DNA of 64,000 nucleotides, taken from contig NZ_VCRO01000002.1 in the NCBI RefSeq assembly GCF_006007885.1, forward strand, positions 124,001 through 188,000. Reading direction: 5' to 3'. Shown piece after piece: positions 8,297-19,367 of this stretch. Below the pieces are notes generated by a model. It had not been told where the DNA came from. It searched no databases and saw nothing but the letters and a program-made list of their open reading frames with translations. Each line of letters begins with the position of its first letter. The stretch's first letter is position 1. The stretch is from Alteribacter natronophilus. GTDB lineage: Bacteria; Bacillota; Bacilli; Bacillales; Salisediminibacteriaceae. The position numbers were made by a program, and so were the translations under genes.

Positions 8297-8998
8297 ATGT
8301 GGAAAGAACTTCAGGACGAACGGACAGAGGATTATTACAGGGAACTCTGGTCTTTTCTTGAAGAGGAATACCGCAGTCACACCGTTTATCCTCCGAGGGA
8401 AGATCTTTTTCATGCACTTGAAACAACATCCTTTGAAAATACGAAAGTAGTTATTCTCGGCCAGGATCCGTATCACGGACCCGGTCAGGCTCATGGACTG
8501 AGCTTTTCGGTCCGGCCCGGAATCAAAACGCCTCCGTCACTTAAAAACATATTTAAGGAGCTTCACAGTGACCTCGGCTGTCCTGTACCTGAGCACGGAT
8601 GTCTCGAGCCCTGGGCGGAGGAAGGGGTACTTCTGCTGAACACCGTGCTGACGGTCCGGCGCGGTGAGGCAGGCTCCCACAGAGGAGCAGGATGGGAGAA
8701 GTTCACCGACCGGATCATCATGAAGTTAAATGAACGTGAGAAACCCGTTGTGTTCATCCTCTGGGGAAAGCATGCGCGGGAGAAGAAGGCTCTCCTGACA
8801 AACGGCCGTCACACAGTGATTGAATCACCGCATCCGAGTCCTTTTTCAGCGAGGCGGGGGTTCTTCGGAAGTGCCCCGTTCTCAAAAGCCAACAATGCAC
8901 TCACGAATGCAGATATAACGCCTGTGAACTGGGAACTTCCAGTCAGCAGTGAACATCTGAACGTAGAGAAGGGAGCAGACAGGACAAATGAAACCTGA
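8297..8998 (+). CDS. ung: Uracil-DNA glycosylase
   Basis: Family 1 UDG: GQDPYHG (water-activating Asp) at about residues 55-61 and HPSPFSA in the C-terminal part give the complete active site. The enzyme removes uracil from DNA to begin base-excision repair. The start follows AAAGGAGG. The 3' end overlaps the aldo/keto reductase start by 11 bases, so translation is probably coupled. In B. subtilis ung lies in the ywd region with ywdI and ywdK, as it does here. Confidence 0.96.
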   Translation: MWKELQDERTEDYYRELWSFLEEEYRSHTVYPPREDLFHALETTSFENTKVVILGQDPYHGPGQAHGLSFSVRPGIKTPPSLKNIFKELHSDLGCPVPEHGCLEPWAEEGVLLLNTVLTVRRGEAGSHRGAGWEKFTDRIIMKLNEREKPVVFILWGKHAREKKALLTNGRHTVIESPHPSPFSARRGFFGSAPFSKANNALTNADITPVNWELPVSSEHLNVEKGADRTNET

Positions 8999-9812
8999 AA
9001 AAGCAGCTATTACCTTAAACAACGGCATCACTATACCGCGTCTTGGACTCGGGGTTTATAAAGCAGAGGACGGCAGCCAGGTGATATCTGCTATACATGA
9101 AGCCGTGAAAGCAGGCTACCGGCTTATCGATACCGCAGCGGTTTATGAAAACGAACAGGGCGTCGGGGAAGCTGTAAGAACAGCTGACATTTCCCGTGAA
9201 GAGCTGTTTGTGACGACTAAAGTCTGGAATGACCGGCAGGGGTACGAGGAAACGCTGGCAGCCTTCGAGGAAAGCCGGGAAAAACTTGGACTCGATGTGA
9301 TTGATCTCTACCTCGTTCACTGGCCGGTGACGGGGAAATTCAAAGATACGTGGCGTGCGCTGGAGAAGCTCTACAAAGAGGGCAGCGTCAGAGCTATTGG
9401 CGTAAGCAACTTCAACATTCATCACCTGGAAACGCTTCTTGAAGACGCTGAGGTCGTACCGGCGGTGAACCAGATGGAGTTTCATCCGCTGCTGACACTG
9501 CCTGAACTTCACGCCTACTGCCGGGAAAAGGGGATTCAGCTCCAAGCCTGGAGCCCTCTGACCCGGGGACGGATCTTTAATGACCCTCTGATCCAGGAGC
9601 TGTCTGTAAAGTACGGCAGAAGTCCGGCTCAGATTATTCTGCGCTGGGACGTGCAGAAGGAAGTAGTGACAATACCAAAGTCAGTTACGCCGGAGAGAAT
9701 ACGTGAAAACGCGCAGATCTTTGACTTTGAACTGAATGCCGGGGATATGGAGCGGATCGATGCCATGAACCGGCACCACCGTTTCAGCCAGGACCCGGAT
9801 ACTTTTGTGTAG
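8988..9812 (+). CDS. Aldo/keto reductase
   Basis: This 274-residue TIM-barrel NADPH-dependent reductase has the tetrad residues visible: Asp in LIDTAAVY, Tyr in VYENEQGVG, Lys in FVTTKVW and His in [21 protein letters not shown] near the C terminus binds the NADPH phosphate. It resembles bacterial methylglyoxal / 2,5-diketogluconate reductase-type enzymes (YvgN/YtbE group); the natural substrate cannot be read. The start overlaps the end of ung. Confidence 0.92.
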   Translation: MKPEKAAITLNNGITIPRLGLGVYKAEDGSQVISAIHEAVKAGYRLIDTAAVYENEQGVGEAVRTADISREELFVTTKVWNDRQGYEETLAAFEESREKLGLDVIDLYLVHWPVTGKFKDTWRALEKLYKEGSVRAIGVSNFNIHHLETLLEDAEVVPAVNQMEFHPLLTLPELHAYCREKGIQLQAWSPLTRGRIFNDPLIQELSVKYGRSPAQIILRWDVQKEVVTIPKSVTPERIRENAQIFDFELNAGDMERIDAMNRHHRFSQDPDTFV

Positions 9813-9825
9813 GTTCTTTTCTTAA

Positions 9826-9902
9826 AGACTGCTGCTGTTTTCAAAATGAATTATGGAGCGGAAAGCATCCCTCTGCAGCGCTATTGAAAAGCAGTCTTAT
9901 CG
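9826..9902. repeat. Short remnant of the GC-rich core repeat
   Basis: AAGACTGCT (left) and AGCAGTCTT (right) form inverted arms around GGAGCGGAAAGCATCC and CTGCAGCG, a shortened core. It accounts for the open frame upstream of the next gene. Confidence 0.6.
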
Positions 9903-9948
9903 AAACCAGGGTTTGTGTAAAGTGAGTCACAAAAAGGAGGACATGCCG

Positions 9949-10818
9949 TTGAGTAAATCGATTGGTTTTATCGGCACAGGTGTGATGGGTAAAAGCATGT
10001 GCGGACACCTGCTTGATGCCGGATACGAAGTGAAACTGTACACGAGAACCAGAGAAAAAGCAGCACCGCTTCTGGAAAGAGGGGCGAAATGGTGCGAAAC
10101 GCCCGGAGAAGCCGCCGCAGGAAGCAGTTATGTGATTACGATGGTAGGCTACCCCGAGGATGTCACGGAAGTCTACCAGAGTGCCGATGGAATTTTCGCC
10201 CATGCTGAGCCGGGTACACACTGCGTGGACATGACTACATCCACACCCAAGCTTGCGGCAGCTCTCTACGAGGAAGGGAAAAAGCGCGGTGTTTCCGTCT
10301 TTGATGCACCGGTTTCCGGAGGCGATATAGGCGCAAAAGAGAAACGCCTTGCCATCATGGTGGGAGGTAACGAAGAGGATTTTGACTCCATCCTCCCCGT
10401 ATTGGAGTGCATGGGGACCAACATTGTCTATCAGGGGCCTGCCGGTAGCGGTCAGCATACGAAAATGTGCAACCAGATCGCCATCGCAGGAACGATGACG
10501 GGAGCCGGAGAGTCGCTGGCCTACGCCTATAAAGCGGGGCTTGATCCCGAAAAAGTGCTTCAGAGCATCGAAACGGGCGCGGCAGGAAGCTGGACTCTGA
10601 GCAATCTTGTCCCAAGAATGATCCGGGAGGACTACAGCCCCGGCTTTTTTATCAAGCACTTTATAAAAGATATGGGAATTGCCATCGAAGCGGCAGAAGA
10701 GATGTCGCTTGAAACCCCGGGACTGCGGCTCGCCAGGGACATCTATGATCATCTGGCGGAAAACGGCGGCGGTGATGAGGGAACCCAGGCGATTATCCGT
10801 TATTACACAGAAGCTTAA
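9949..10818 (+). CDS. NAD(P)-dependent 3-hydroxyacid dehydrogenase (HIBADH family)
   Basis: The Rossmann motif GFIGTGVMGKSM is at residues 5-16. FDAPVSGGDIGAKEK matches the substrate-binding loop and GSGQHTKMCNQ carries the catalytic lysine of the 3-hydroxyisobutyrate dehydrogenase family. The TTG at 9949 is chosen because AAGGAGG ends 8 bases before it; the frame extends further back only through a repeat remnant. Substrate is uncertain: 3-hydroxyisobutyrate, tartronate semialdehyde or another small beta-hydroxyacid. A link to the valine-type catabolism encoded at 46-55 kb is possible but unproven. Confidence 0.9.
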   Translation: MSKSIGFIGTGVMGKSMCGHLLDAGYEVKLYTRTREKAAPLLERGAKWCETPGEAAAGSSYVITMVGYPEDVTEVYQSADGIFAHAEPGTHCVDMTTSTPKLAAALYEEGKKRGVSVFDAPVSGGDIGAKEKRLAIMVGGNEEDFDSILPVLECMGTNIVYQGPAGSGQHTKMCNQIAIAGTMTGAGESLAYAYKAGLDPEKVLQSIETGAAGSWTLSNLVPRMIREDYSPGFFIKHFIKDMGIAIEAAEEMSLETPGLRLARDIYDHLAENGGGDEGTQAIIRYYTEA

Positions 10819-10829
10819 CCTTAATGCGT

Positions 10830-11072
10830 GAGGCTGGGACATAAGGAAAGTGTTTTGGTTAGAATCCGAACAAAAAGCTTACAAGCGGATGAAATATTCG
10901 CCGACTCCTGCGGGAGGAAAAGCGCAGGTGAGACCCCGCAGTGCGAAGCACGCGGAGGCTCAGCCGCTTCCCGCGGAAAGCGGCGTATATTTCAGGAGCG
11001 ATTTATCTTCATCGCATATTGATTGTTCGGATTTTCGCCTGTGAAAACACTTCTGTCTCAGCCTCTTTTTTT
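10830..11072. repeat. Core repeat enclosed by GAGGCTGGGACA arms
   Basis: GAGGCTGGGACA (10830-10841) and TGTCTCAGCCTC (11054-11065) are inverted arms with one mismatch; the right arm runs into T7, so the whole can act as a long-stem terminator for the upstream gene. Inside is a forward core with GCCGACTCCTGCGGGAGG, GAGACCCCGCAG, CGCGGAGGCTC and CCCGCGGAAAGCGGC. The remainder of the gap up to 11235 shows nothing further. Confidence 0.8.
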
Positions 11073-11234
11073 GGGCTGGACGGGGCCGGAGGAAAGCCCA
11101 GCGCAGGAAAATCAGGTAACCCGCTTCAGCGCAATCATTATAGAAACCCGCTGCTGCCCGAATTTTTTTAGCCTATGAGAAACCAGGACTTTACCTCACC
11201 AAAGCGAAAAAGTGAGGAAATTGTCGTACTTTCG

Positions 11235-11263
11235 TTCAAAGGGACAGTCTAATGTACTATAAT
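11235..11263 (+). promoter_or_regulatory. Promoter of the sensor kinase
   Basis: TTCAAA (11235-11240), a 17-base spacer and a perfect TATAAT (11258-11263), 33 bases before the start codon. Confidence 0.65.
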
Positions 11264-11296
11264 AGAGGGACTAAATGATGTCAGGGTGCAGGTAGT

Positions 11297-13498
11297 ATGT
11301 TTCAGACTCTAAAATCCAAGCTGCTCGTGTTTTTTCTTCTTGTAACGTTTATCCCGCTGATTGTCATCGGCATGATGGGGTATTACACGCAGAAAAGTGA
11401 GCTCACATCCAACCTCGAAGACTCCCTGATGGCTCACACAGCCGGAATGAGTGCAGAGATAGAAGGGTTTATCCGTGAACGGATTTACGATGTGGAATAT
11501 CTTGCGAGAAATCCGGTCCTGATGGACGCTGACGCGGCCAATCAGGAGATGCGGCAGCAGTTTAACCATTTTATTCAAATTCACGATCTTTATTTCGGCG
11601 TGGTGATGGCAGATCCATCCGGCACGGTGATTGCAGATACGAATGATGAGACTTTGGGAGCCGACGTGACGGACCGTAGCTGGTTTATCCGTTCCATGGA
11701 GGGAGAGAGTTATCTCTCGGAACTGTACTACTCTCCGGTAATTAATGAAAATGTCATTGCCCTTTCTGCTCCAGTCTATAATTACCAGAATGAATTAACA
11801 GGGGTTATTACCCCTCTTTTCGATCTTGATGAACTGACAGGGACGATGCAGAATTTTAACAGGGAGCAGAAAGCCGGGGATTCCGACACTTATGCCTTCC
11901 TGGTGAACGGAGACGGGGAGCTGATCTCCCACCCCGATACTTCAAAAACACATTCCGTAAACTATTTTCAACGATTTGATACCTCCCGGGAGGAACTGGA
12001 CGAGATTTTTACAAGCCAGGGATTAACGACCCATGGTCCGGAAATTCATGTTCTGCGGCAGGTCGAGGTGATGCCCGGTTTTGAAAATGAGTGGTATGTG
12101 GGGGTTGCAGCCGATGAAGCCGGTTTCTATGCTCCGCTGAACCGGCTTCTATACCAGTATCTTGCTGTGTTCGGGATAGTACTGCTGATTGTAACCTTTG
12201 CCGTATTCCGGCTGTCCCGCTATATCGTCAGACCCGTTGAGCATCTCGTGGAAGTAACTGAAAACGTGGCGTTCGATTCCGGTAAACAGCCCAGGTACGT
12301 ACAGGCCTATGAAGAGGTAAACCGGCTTAATTACACGTTTGATAATATGACACGGAAGCTGCAGGAGAGGGAGCGGTCCCACAGAAAGAGCTCGCTTGTT
12401 CTGGAGGCGACAGGTAACGGTGTAATTGCCATGAACCGGCTTACCGGCCAGATAACTCTCTTTAACCGCCGCAGTGAGGAAGTATTCGGAGTGAGCAGGG
12501 ATCAGGTAATAGGGGCAAAGGGGTGTGCCGTTTCCAGGGAATCAGAGGCATTTAAGGCTTTTATCGGTGCTGCCGATCTCGTCACCCTTCTTGGAAAAGA
12601 AGAGATTCACCGCAACTATGAAATTGAATGCGAAATCGAGGACCAGCCGCGTACCTTTTATCTCAGCGTCACGTCCCTGCCCAAGCTCAATGATCCGGCT
12701 GTCCACGAGGAGATGCTCGTTGTCTTCCATGACCTGACTGAAAAACGGCAGATGGAGAACGAACTGATCCGCTCCGAAAAGCTGAAGGTAGTCGGGGAAA
12801 TGGCAGCGGGGGTCGCGCACGAGATCCGCAACCCGCTCACGACGGTACGCGGATTTATCCAGCTGATCGACGGCCGGGAAAGTGAATCGGTGGATAACCG
12901 GAAATACTATAACCTCATTATTAAAGAGATTGACCGGGTGAACCAGATCTGTAATGACCTTATGAATATTGCCAACCCTAATTCGGCGAAAAAAGCAAAG
13001 CATACGAATCTGGAGCTTCTGCTTGATGATATGCTTCTCCTTCACCAGTCTCAGTTACGCAGCCGGGACATCCGTGTGAATACGTATTTTCACGGCCGTC
13101 TGCCACAGGTCTTTGTGGATTCAGGCCGGATTCAGCAGGTGTTCCTCAATCTGGTCCAGAACGCTGCGGAGGCCATGAGCGGAGGCGGCCGCCTGACCAT
13201 CAGCACGGCATACAGAAAGCCGGATGACATGATTGTCATTACTTTTGCCGATACAGGCGAGGGAATGGATGAAAAAACACTTGAAAAGCTCGGCACACCG
13301 TTTTATTCAACGAAAAAAACCGGTACCGGTCTTGGGCTTACCACCAGCTACCGGATTATCGAGGAGCTCGGGGGCCAGGTGCTTGTAACATCGGAAAAAG
13401 GAACCGGCACAACCATCACGGTTCACATTCCGGTTCATTCATCCGAAAATAATGAAGATGAAAATAATGAAGATAACGAAAAGGCCTCTGAGAGCTGA
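11297..13498 (+). CDS. dCache-HAMP-PAS sensor histidine kinase (sporulation-kinase type)
   Basis: The 733-residue membrane kinase has a first TM near residues 9-29, an extracytoplasmic dCache-like sensor to about 278, a second TM near 279-299, then HAMP, a PAS domain (about 365-480), HisKA with HEIRNPLTTVRGFIQLI (phospho-His near 512) and HATPase_c with NAAEAM, DTGEGM and GTGLGLTTS. The HisKA sequence resembles the KinA-KinE kinases that feed the Spo0 phosphorelay. No response regulator is adjacent, so it is an orphan. spo0F lies at 58.9 kb, and a connection to it is inference. The ribosome site is weak. The ligand is unknown. Confidence 0.93.
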   Translation: MFQTLKSKLLVFFLLVTFIPLIVIGMMGYYTQKSELTSNLEDSLMAHTAGMSAEIEGFIRERIYDVEYLARNPVLMDADAANQEMRQQFNHFIQIHDLYFGVVMADPSGTVIADTNDETLGADVTDRSWFIRSMEGESYLSELYYSPVINENVIALSAPVYNYQNELTGVITPLFDLDELTGTMQNFNREQKAGDSDTYAFLVNGDGELISHPDTSKTHSVNYFQRFDTSREELDEIFTSQGLTTHGPEIHVLRQVEVMPGFENEWYVGVAADEAGFYAPLNRLLYQYLAVFGIVLLIVTFAVFRLSRYIVRPVEHLVEVTENVAFDSGKQPRYVQAYEEVNRLNYTFDNMTRKLQERERSHRKSSLVLEATGNGVIAMNRLTGQITLFNRRSEEVFGVSRDQVIGAKGCAVSRESEAFKAFIGAADLVTLLGKEEIHRNYEIECEIEDQPRTFYLSVTSLPKLNDPAVHEEMLVVFHDLTEKRQMENELIRSEKLKVVGEMAAGVAHEIRNPLTTVRGFIQLIDGRESESVDNRKYYNLIIKEIDRVNQICNDLMNIANPNSAKKAKHTNLELLLDDMLLLHQSQLRSRDIRVNTYFHGRLPQVFVDSGRIQQVFLNLVQNAAEAMSGGGRLTISTAYRKPDDMIVITFADTGEGMDEKTLEKLGTPFYSTKKTGTGLGLTTSYRIIEELGGQVLVTSEKGTGTTITVHIPVHSSENNEDENNEDNEKASES

Positions 13499-13516
13499 AC
13501 AGCCTCGGAGGTTTTT
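13484..13516 (+). terminator. Terminator overlapping the kinase stop codon
   Basis: CCTCTGAG and CTCGGAGG pair with the stop codon inside the loop, followed by T5. Confidence 0.7.
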
Positions 13517-13569
13517 CTATATGCCGGCAGTATTCCGCCGTGTGAAGGAGGGTTCTGAAAAAGTAAACG

Positions 13570-13685
13570 CCCGTAGCAAAACGGAGAGTGAACATAGCGA
13601 AAAGGCAGGAGAACGCAGCGAAACGGCGGGTGAACGTATCGAAATTGGCCACCAACGCAGCGAAATAGCGGGTGAACGCAGCGAA
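13570..13685 (+). repeat. 21-bp tandem array 2 (six units, partly degenerate)
   Basis: Cores start at 13591, 13612, 13633, 13654 and 13675 with an exact 21-bp period, plus a degenerate unit in phase at 13570 (CCCGTAGCAAA). Core variants include AACATAGCGAA, AACGCAGCGAA and AACGTATCGAA. Spacers differ from arrays 1 and 3. It lies between the kinase terminator and the next gene. Confidence 0.88.
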
Positions 13686-13802
13686 CGCCTGCCCGGCACA
13701 CTCAAACCAATTCCCCGGCAGCATACATATGTTTCAATATTCTTTCTTTTTCTTTTCCACCCGTGATAAAGTGGAAGTACACAGTAAAGTGAGGTGCTGT
13801 CC

Positions 13803-14506
13803 GTGAAAACCGCGTTGATAGCGGGTGCCACCGGCCTCGTCGGCCAGGCACTCGTAAAGGAACTCCTGAACAGAAATACATACGAAAAACTGATTCTGCC
13901 TGCAAGAAGAGAGACACCGTTCAGGAATGAGCCGAGAGTGGAGGAGATCGTGCTGTCGTTTGATGATCTGGAGGATGCTGAGCTGTATGCAGATGATATT
14001 TACATCTGCCTCGGTACCACAATCAAAAAGGCGGGCACGAAAGAAGCGTTTGAGAAAGTGGACTATACGTATCCTCTCACACTGGCTAAACAGGCACTGA
14101 AGCAGGGAGCAGCCCAGCTTGCGGTCATCTCCGCAATCGGAGCCGATCAGGAGTCGAACTTTTTTTACAGCAGGGTGAAAGGGAACCTTGAAGAAAGTCT
14201 GATTATGCTTGGCTATCCGTCACTTCATATTCTGCGCCCGTCACTCCTCACCGGCCCCCGCGGGGAATTCCGTTTCGGGGAAAAAACAGCGGAAGTCATC
14301 ACAAAACCGCTTCAGTTTGCCATGATCGGACCTCTTGAAAAATACAGGCCCGTACATGCAGATGACGTGGCTGCGGTTATGCACGCAGTCTGCCAGGAGC
14401 AATCCAGCGGGGTTCACATTTACCAGTCAGACCAGATCAGACACCTTGCCGAAGTGGTAAAGGAAAAGACAGAACTGCTTACTGAAAATCAGGAGGAGGA
14501 AAATCA

Positions 14507-14510
<4 letters not shown>
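13803..14510 (+). CDS. NAD(P)-binding Rossmann-fold oxidoreductase (YwnB/HTATIP2-like)
   Basis: The N-terminal AGATGLVGQALVKEL is the dinucleotide-binding loop of an atypical short-chain dehydrogenase / NmrA-like protein. CLGTTIKKAGTKEAFEKVDY and YSRVKGNLEE (Tyr and Lys in the usual order) match the HTATIP2-type subfamily. Its reaction is unknown. The GTG at 13803 has AGTGAGG 8 bases upstream; an in-frame GTG at 13794 lacks a spaced site. The stop overlaps the pepF start (ATGA), so the two are translationally coupled. Confidence 0.85.
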
Positions 14511-16300
<1,790 letters not shown>

Positions 16301-16347
16301 GCTTATCCTTGTAGACAGTGAAATGAACGAGGAGGGAATCGTGCACC

Positions 16348-16716
16348 ATGAATATTTCCGCACGCACTGTCACAGCAAAAATGGAGGATGAACTGAACCG
16401 GATCAAAGCCGGGATCGAGTCCGGTACCGTACCGGACAGCCGGGTCAAAGAGCATGTTACAGCCCTTCGCACCTACTGTGATCTGCTTCTTGCTACAGAT
16501 TCGGATTCTTCATCAGGCTCCGTATACGCCGCTCCGGCTTCTTCCCCATCGAAAAGCCGGGAGGAGTCCGCCATGGACATTCTTGAACGGAAGCAGATGA
16601 TGGGAGACCTTGATGACGAGCGTCCTTCGAGACCAGCTCCGGCTTCCGGAAAAACAAGTAAAGAGATTTATGACAGCGACGAACACGGAAGCAGCGATAA
16701 TCTGCTTGATTTTTAA
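16348..16716 (+). CDS. ywdI: YwdI family protein (DUF5327)
   Basis: The 122-residue protein has an N-terminal helical segment (NISARTVTAKMEDELNRI, then HVTALRTYCDLLL) typical of the YwdI/DUF5327 family. The remainder is a low-complexity, Ser- and charge-rich tail ending in LLDF. The function is unknown. The ribosome site is GAGGAGG. In B. subtilis ywdI lies with ung and ywdK, consistent with the gene set here. Confidence 0.82.
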   Translation: MNISARTVTAKMEDELNRIKAGIESGTVPDSRVKEHVTALRTYCDLLLATDSDSSSGSVYAAPASSPSKSREESAMDILERKQMMGDLDDERPSRPAPASGKTSKEIYDSDEHGSSDNLLDF

Positions 16717-16733
16717 TCTGTTATACAGGGAAA

Positions 16734-16769
16734 TCCCGGCGCATGACTGATGCACCGGGATTTTTTTGA
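16734..16769 (+). terminator. Terminator after ywdI
   Basis: AATCCCGG and CCGGGATT form a strong stem, extended by GCATGACTGATGC, ending in T7. Confidence 0.85.
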
Positions 16770-16846
16770 TCTCATTCGGTTTACCCGGAGTCAGTAAATT
16801 CATCCCCGGCGATTTTTCTTTAGCGGCTGCTGCCTTCTGCCTGCTG

Positions 16847-17458
16847 CTAGTCTTCAGGTTTCCATTCTGCAATAACCGCGCAGTTGCATGATTCCTCGTC
16901 ATCGAGATAATCCCGCATCACGTAAAGAGGGGTCATTCCGTTTTTCATGGCGAAAGTGAGTACCTGATCCTTCATCGTCCCGTCAGCCACTTTTTCCATG
17001 TACTGTTCCGGCGTCATTTCACCGGCATGGCGGTGGTAGCCTGGAATTCTGCAGCCTGCCGTAAAACGTGACAGCCCCAGCTCCCTGACCAGTTCCTTTC
17101 TGGCGCTGTACAGGGCACCTGCTGCGCCGCGCCCTCTGAAACGGGGACTCACACAGACATCAATGCCGTACAGAGTATCCCCCTCCGGGTCATGGGCGGT
17201 AAGATACCCGCCGCCGGCCATGTCTTCCCACGTATGAGGTTCATCTGTGTACCTGACGATCAGTCCGGTGGCAGATCCGGCCGGCTCACCATCGATCTCG
17301 GCAATCAGGGCTCCTTCCGGGAAAGTCCGTACATGTGCTTCAATCTGTTCCTTTGACCACCATAAATCCTCCGGAAAGGGAGGAGGGAACGCTTCTTTCT
17401 GAATCTGAAGCAGGCTTTCAAAATCGTCTGCAGTATAACGCCGTACGTAAACGCTCAT
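16847..17458 (-). CDS. GNAT family N-acetyltransferase
   Basis: A 203-residue GNAT enzyme: VSPRFRGRGAAGALYSARKEL near residues 103-123 is the acetyl-CoA loop, and LTFAMKNGMTPLYVMRDYL forms the C-terminal strand and helix. The insert with AGCRIPGYHRHAGEMTPEQYM occurs in a Bacillus subgroup of uncharacterised GNATs. The substrate is unknown. It is a single gene, convergent with ywdI. Confidence 0.85.
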   Translation of the reverse strand: MSVYVRRYTADDFESLLQIQKEAFPPPFPEDLWWSKEQIEAHVRTFPEGALIAEIDGEPAGSATGLIVRYTDEPHTWEDMAGGGYLTAHDPEGDTLYGIDVCVSPRFRGRGAAGALYSARKELVRELGLSRFTAGCRIPGYHRHAGEMTPEQYMEKVADGTMKDQVLTFAMKNGMTPLYVMRDYLDDEESCNCAVIAEWKPED

Positions 17459-17700
17459 TGATTTCCCCTCCTTTTAGGTAAATTATAGTTACAGATCACC
17501 CGCAGTGACAAGCAGGATGAAGGCATGTGATTCGGCTGTAACGGGGAGAGTGGCCTCAGCGCTCAATTGTAATGACAGTCTGTCTGCAGGAAGATAGTGT
17601 TCAGAAAAAATTCGACCAGGCCGCCTGACACTGCATGGATTAGGGAAAAGCGGCAAACGATAGGGAGGAACCACACGTGTATAAGAAAGGAGCAGACGTC

Positions 17701-18003
17701 ATGATTTACAATACGGGAAATGTAGGATTTCCTCTCTATTTCCGCGTCTTTAACGGGGATATCAGTGATGCAAAACTGAACGAGGACCGTTACGAGCTTT
17801 ATGTGAACGAACAATACGTCGGTGATCACACTCTTTATGCAGAAAAGGAGAATGCAAAAGATATCAGGGACTTTCTGCATCACCAGGGGTTCAGACATGT
17901 GCAGATGGAAGTGAACGGGGACCACATCGTTGTAATCAGTCCGACCCATGAAGAAGCGGAACGGATGGAAAATGCGCTTCGGGTATACGTGCAGAACCGC
18001 TGA
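17701..18003 (+). CDS. Conserved small protein of unknown function
   Basis: The 100-residue soluble protein begins MIYNTGNVGFPLYFRVF. ATG 17701 has AAAGGAG 8 bases upstream; the frame extends 8 codons further without a ribosome site. The predicted alternation of strands and a helix (ELYVNEQYVGDHTLYAEKENAKDIRDFLHHQGF) suggests a small alpha/beta fold. I do not recognise it. It lies alone between two short gaps, upstream of ywdK. Confidence 0.7.
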   Translation: MIYNTGNVGFPLYFRVFNGDISDAKLNEDRYELYVNEQYVGDHTLYAEKENAKDIRDFLHHQGFRHVQMEVNGDHIVVISPTHEEAERMENALRVYVQNR

Positions 18004-18081
18004 AAAAGCAGGATTTCCTTTGACCCTGTGACTGTGCTATCCTTTTGAAAGGAAGCACTGAAGCAAAGGAGATGGCAGGAA

Positions 18082-18459
18082 ATGAAGCTTTTTCTCATAC
18101 TCGGCAGTCTGAATGGATTTTTATTTGTGGCTCTTGGCGCATTTGGCGCACATGCCCTGAAAGACCGCCTCGAACAGACAGGATACTTAAAAACGTTTGA
18201 AACGGCCGTGCAGTATCACATGATTCATGCCCTCGCCCTGATTGCAGTAGCCGTTCTCACGAAACATCTCGCCTCAACGGGACTCCTCCATGGTGCCGGC
18301 TGGGCTTTTTTCATCGGCATCATTCTTTTTTCAGGCAGCCTTTACGCACTCAGTCTCACAGGCATTCGCGTACTTGGTGCCATTACTCCTCTTGGCGGCG
18401 TGGCGTTCCTGGTCGGGTGGGTACTGCTCCTCATCGCAGCTTTTAACCATACAGCATAA
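18082..18459 (+). CDS. ywdK: DUF423 membrane protein YwdK
   Basis: At 125 residues with four predicted membrane segments, it opens with the family signature GSLNGFLFVALGAFGAHALKD. DUF423 proteins are small integral membrane proteins of unknown function. The ribosome site is AAGGAG. It is convergent with gerQ across a strong bidirectional terminator, the same neighbourhood as ywdK-ywdL in B. subtilis. Confidence 0.9.
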   Translation: MKLFLILGSLNGFLFVALGAFGAHALKDRLEQTGYLKTFETAVQYHMIHALALIAVAVLTKHLASTGLLHGAGWAFFIGIILFSGSLYALSLTGIRVLGAITPLGGVAFLVGWVLLLIAAFNHTA

Positions 18460-18502
18460 GTTTCAGGCTGCAGCCTCATAGGACTCTTTCAATTTAAAAG
18501 AG

Positions 18503-18545
18503 AAAAGACCGGATCCTGGTATGAATCAGGATCCGGTCTTTTTTT
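18503..18545. terminator. Bidirectional terminator between ywdK and gerQ
   Basis: AAAAGACCGGATCCTG and CAGGATCCGGTCTTTT form a long perfect stem with A and T tracts on both sides. Confidence 0.92.
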
Positions 18546-19035
18546 ATCGAGGGGAGTACTGGGCCAGCTGCTGCTGCCCGATCGGGCCGCCTTCTGCAAA
18601 CGGGTACTCGTACTCAAGGGGCTCATCGAAAGTGACGTAATCGAGATTGACCATCAGCAGCAGGTACCGTTTATCCGTCTGCGGATCACTGAGAATGATA
18701 TGATCCCGGCCGGCTGCTTCAACAACCCCTTTAAAGATCTTAGCGTTCCATTTTTCGTTGAACTCAAAAGTCATATAGAACGTGCCGACTTTTCCGCGGT
18801 TCAGACGAAGAATGTTTTCAATGTAGGACTGCTCGATTGGCAGCTGTCCGGGCATCTGTGCCGTCATGGCAAAGGGGCCGGCTTGCTGCTGGCCGGCCTG
18901 CTGCTGGGCAAACTGCGGTGGAGGAGGCTCAGGGGTGCCCGGGAGAAACTGCTGTTGTCCAGTCTGCCCGAAACCCATTCCCTGTCCGCTGGTGCGGGAC
19001 GCATTCTGGCCGTACGATGGATACTGATGATACAT
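18544..19035 (-). CDS. gerQ: Spore coat protein GerQ
   Basis: Residues 68-150 form the conserved GerQ domain (SYIENILRLNRGKVGTFYMT, then DHIILSDPQTDKRYLLLMVNLDYVTFDEP). The first 65 residues are Gln/Gly/Pro-rich. GerQ is an inner-coat protein needed for CwlJ to reach the spore coat, and in B. subtilis it is cross-linked by the transglutaminase Tgl. The start MYHQYPSYG is supported by AAAGGATG upstream. There is no lysine before residue 82, unlike B. subtilis GerQ with its N-terminal cross-linking lysines. cwlJ lies upstream on the same strand. Confidence 0.92.
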   Translation of the reverse strand: MYHQYPSYGQNASRTSGQGMGFGQTGQQQFLPGTPEPPPPQFAQQQAGQQQAGPFAMTAQMPGQLPIEQSYIENILRLNRGKVGTFYMTFEFNEKWNAKIFKGVVEAAGRDHIILSDPQTDKRYLLLMVNLDYVTFDEPLEYEYPFAEGGPIGQQQLAQYSPR

Positions 19036-19367
19036 CCAATCACATCCTTTTATAGAGTAGGGGGATTCCTTATGTGCCGCGATTGTCTGTCTGCTGTCAG
19101 TTAAAGGCTTTCCTGCTGTCGGCCCATCCATTGCCGGAGCAGCCGGTTACCTGATCTGCACGGGAATTCAATAGGGATGCAGTGAGCCTTCATAACAGCC
19201 GTAACCGCCACCTCCCTGTAATGCTGTTCAGGACGTACAAACAGAGCGCATTTACAGAGACCAGCATCCTGCGCTATTTTAATACTATGAAACAAGGGGA
19301 AGGGCTATGCAGAAAAGAAAAGCCGGTTTCTGCCCTTTGGCAGAACCGGCTTTTTCCGTATGAATCC
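19036..19367. other. Gap between gerQ and cwlJ
   Basis: About 330 bases hold the cwlJ terminator (19317-19356) and, presumably, the gerQ promoter on the minus strand. No gene or repeat is supported. I could not pick a convincing sigma-E or sigma-K promoter by eye. Confidence 0.5.
19317..19356 (-). terminator. Terminator of cwlJ
   Basis: AAAAGCCGGTT and AACCGGCTTTTT close over TCTGCC/GGCAGA. Strong on both strands. Confidence 0.9.
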
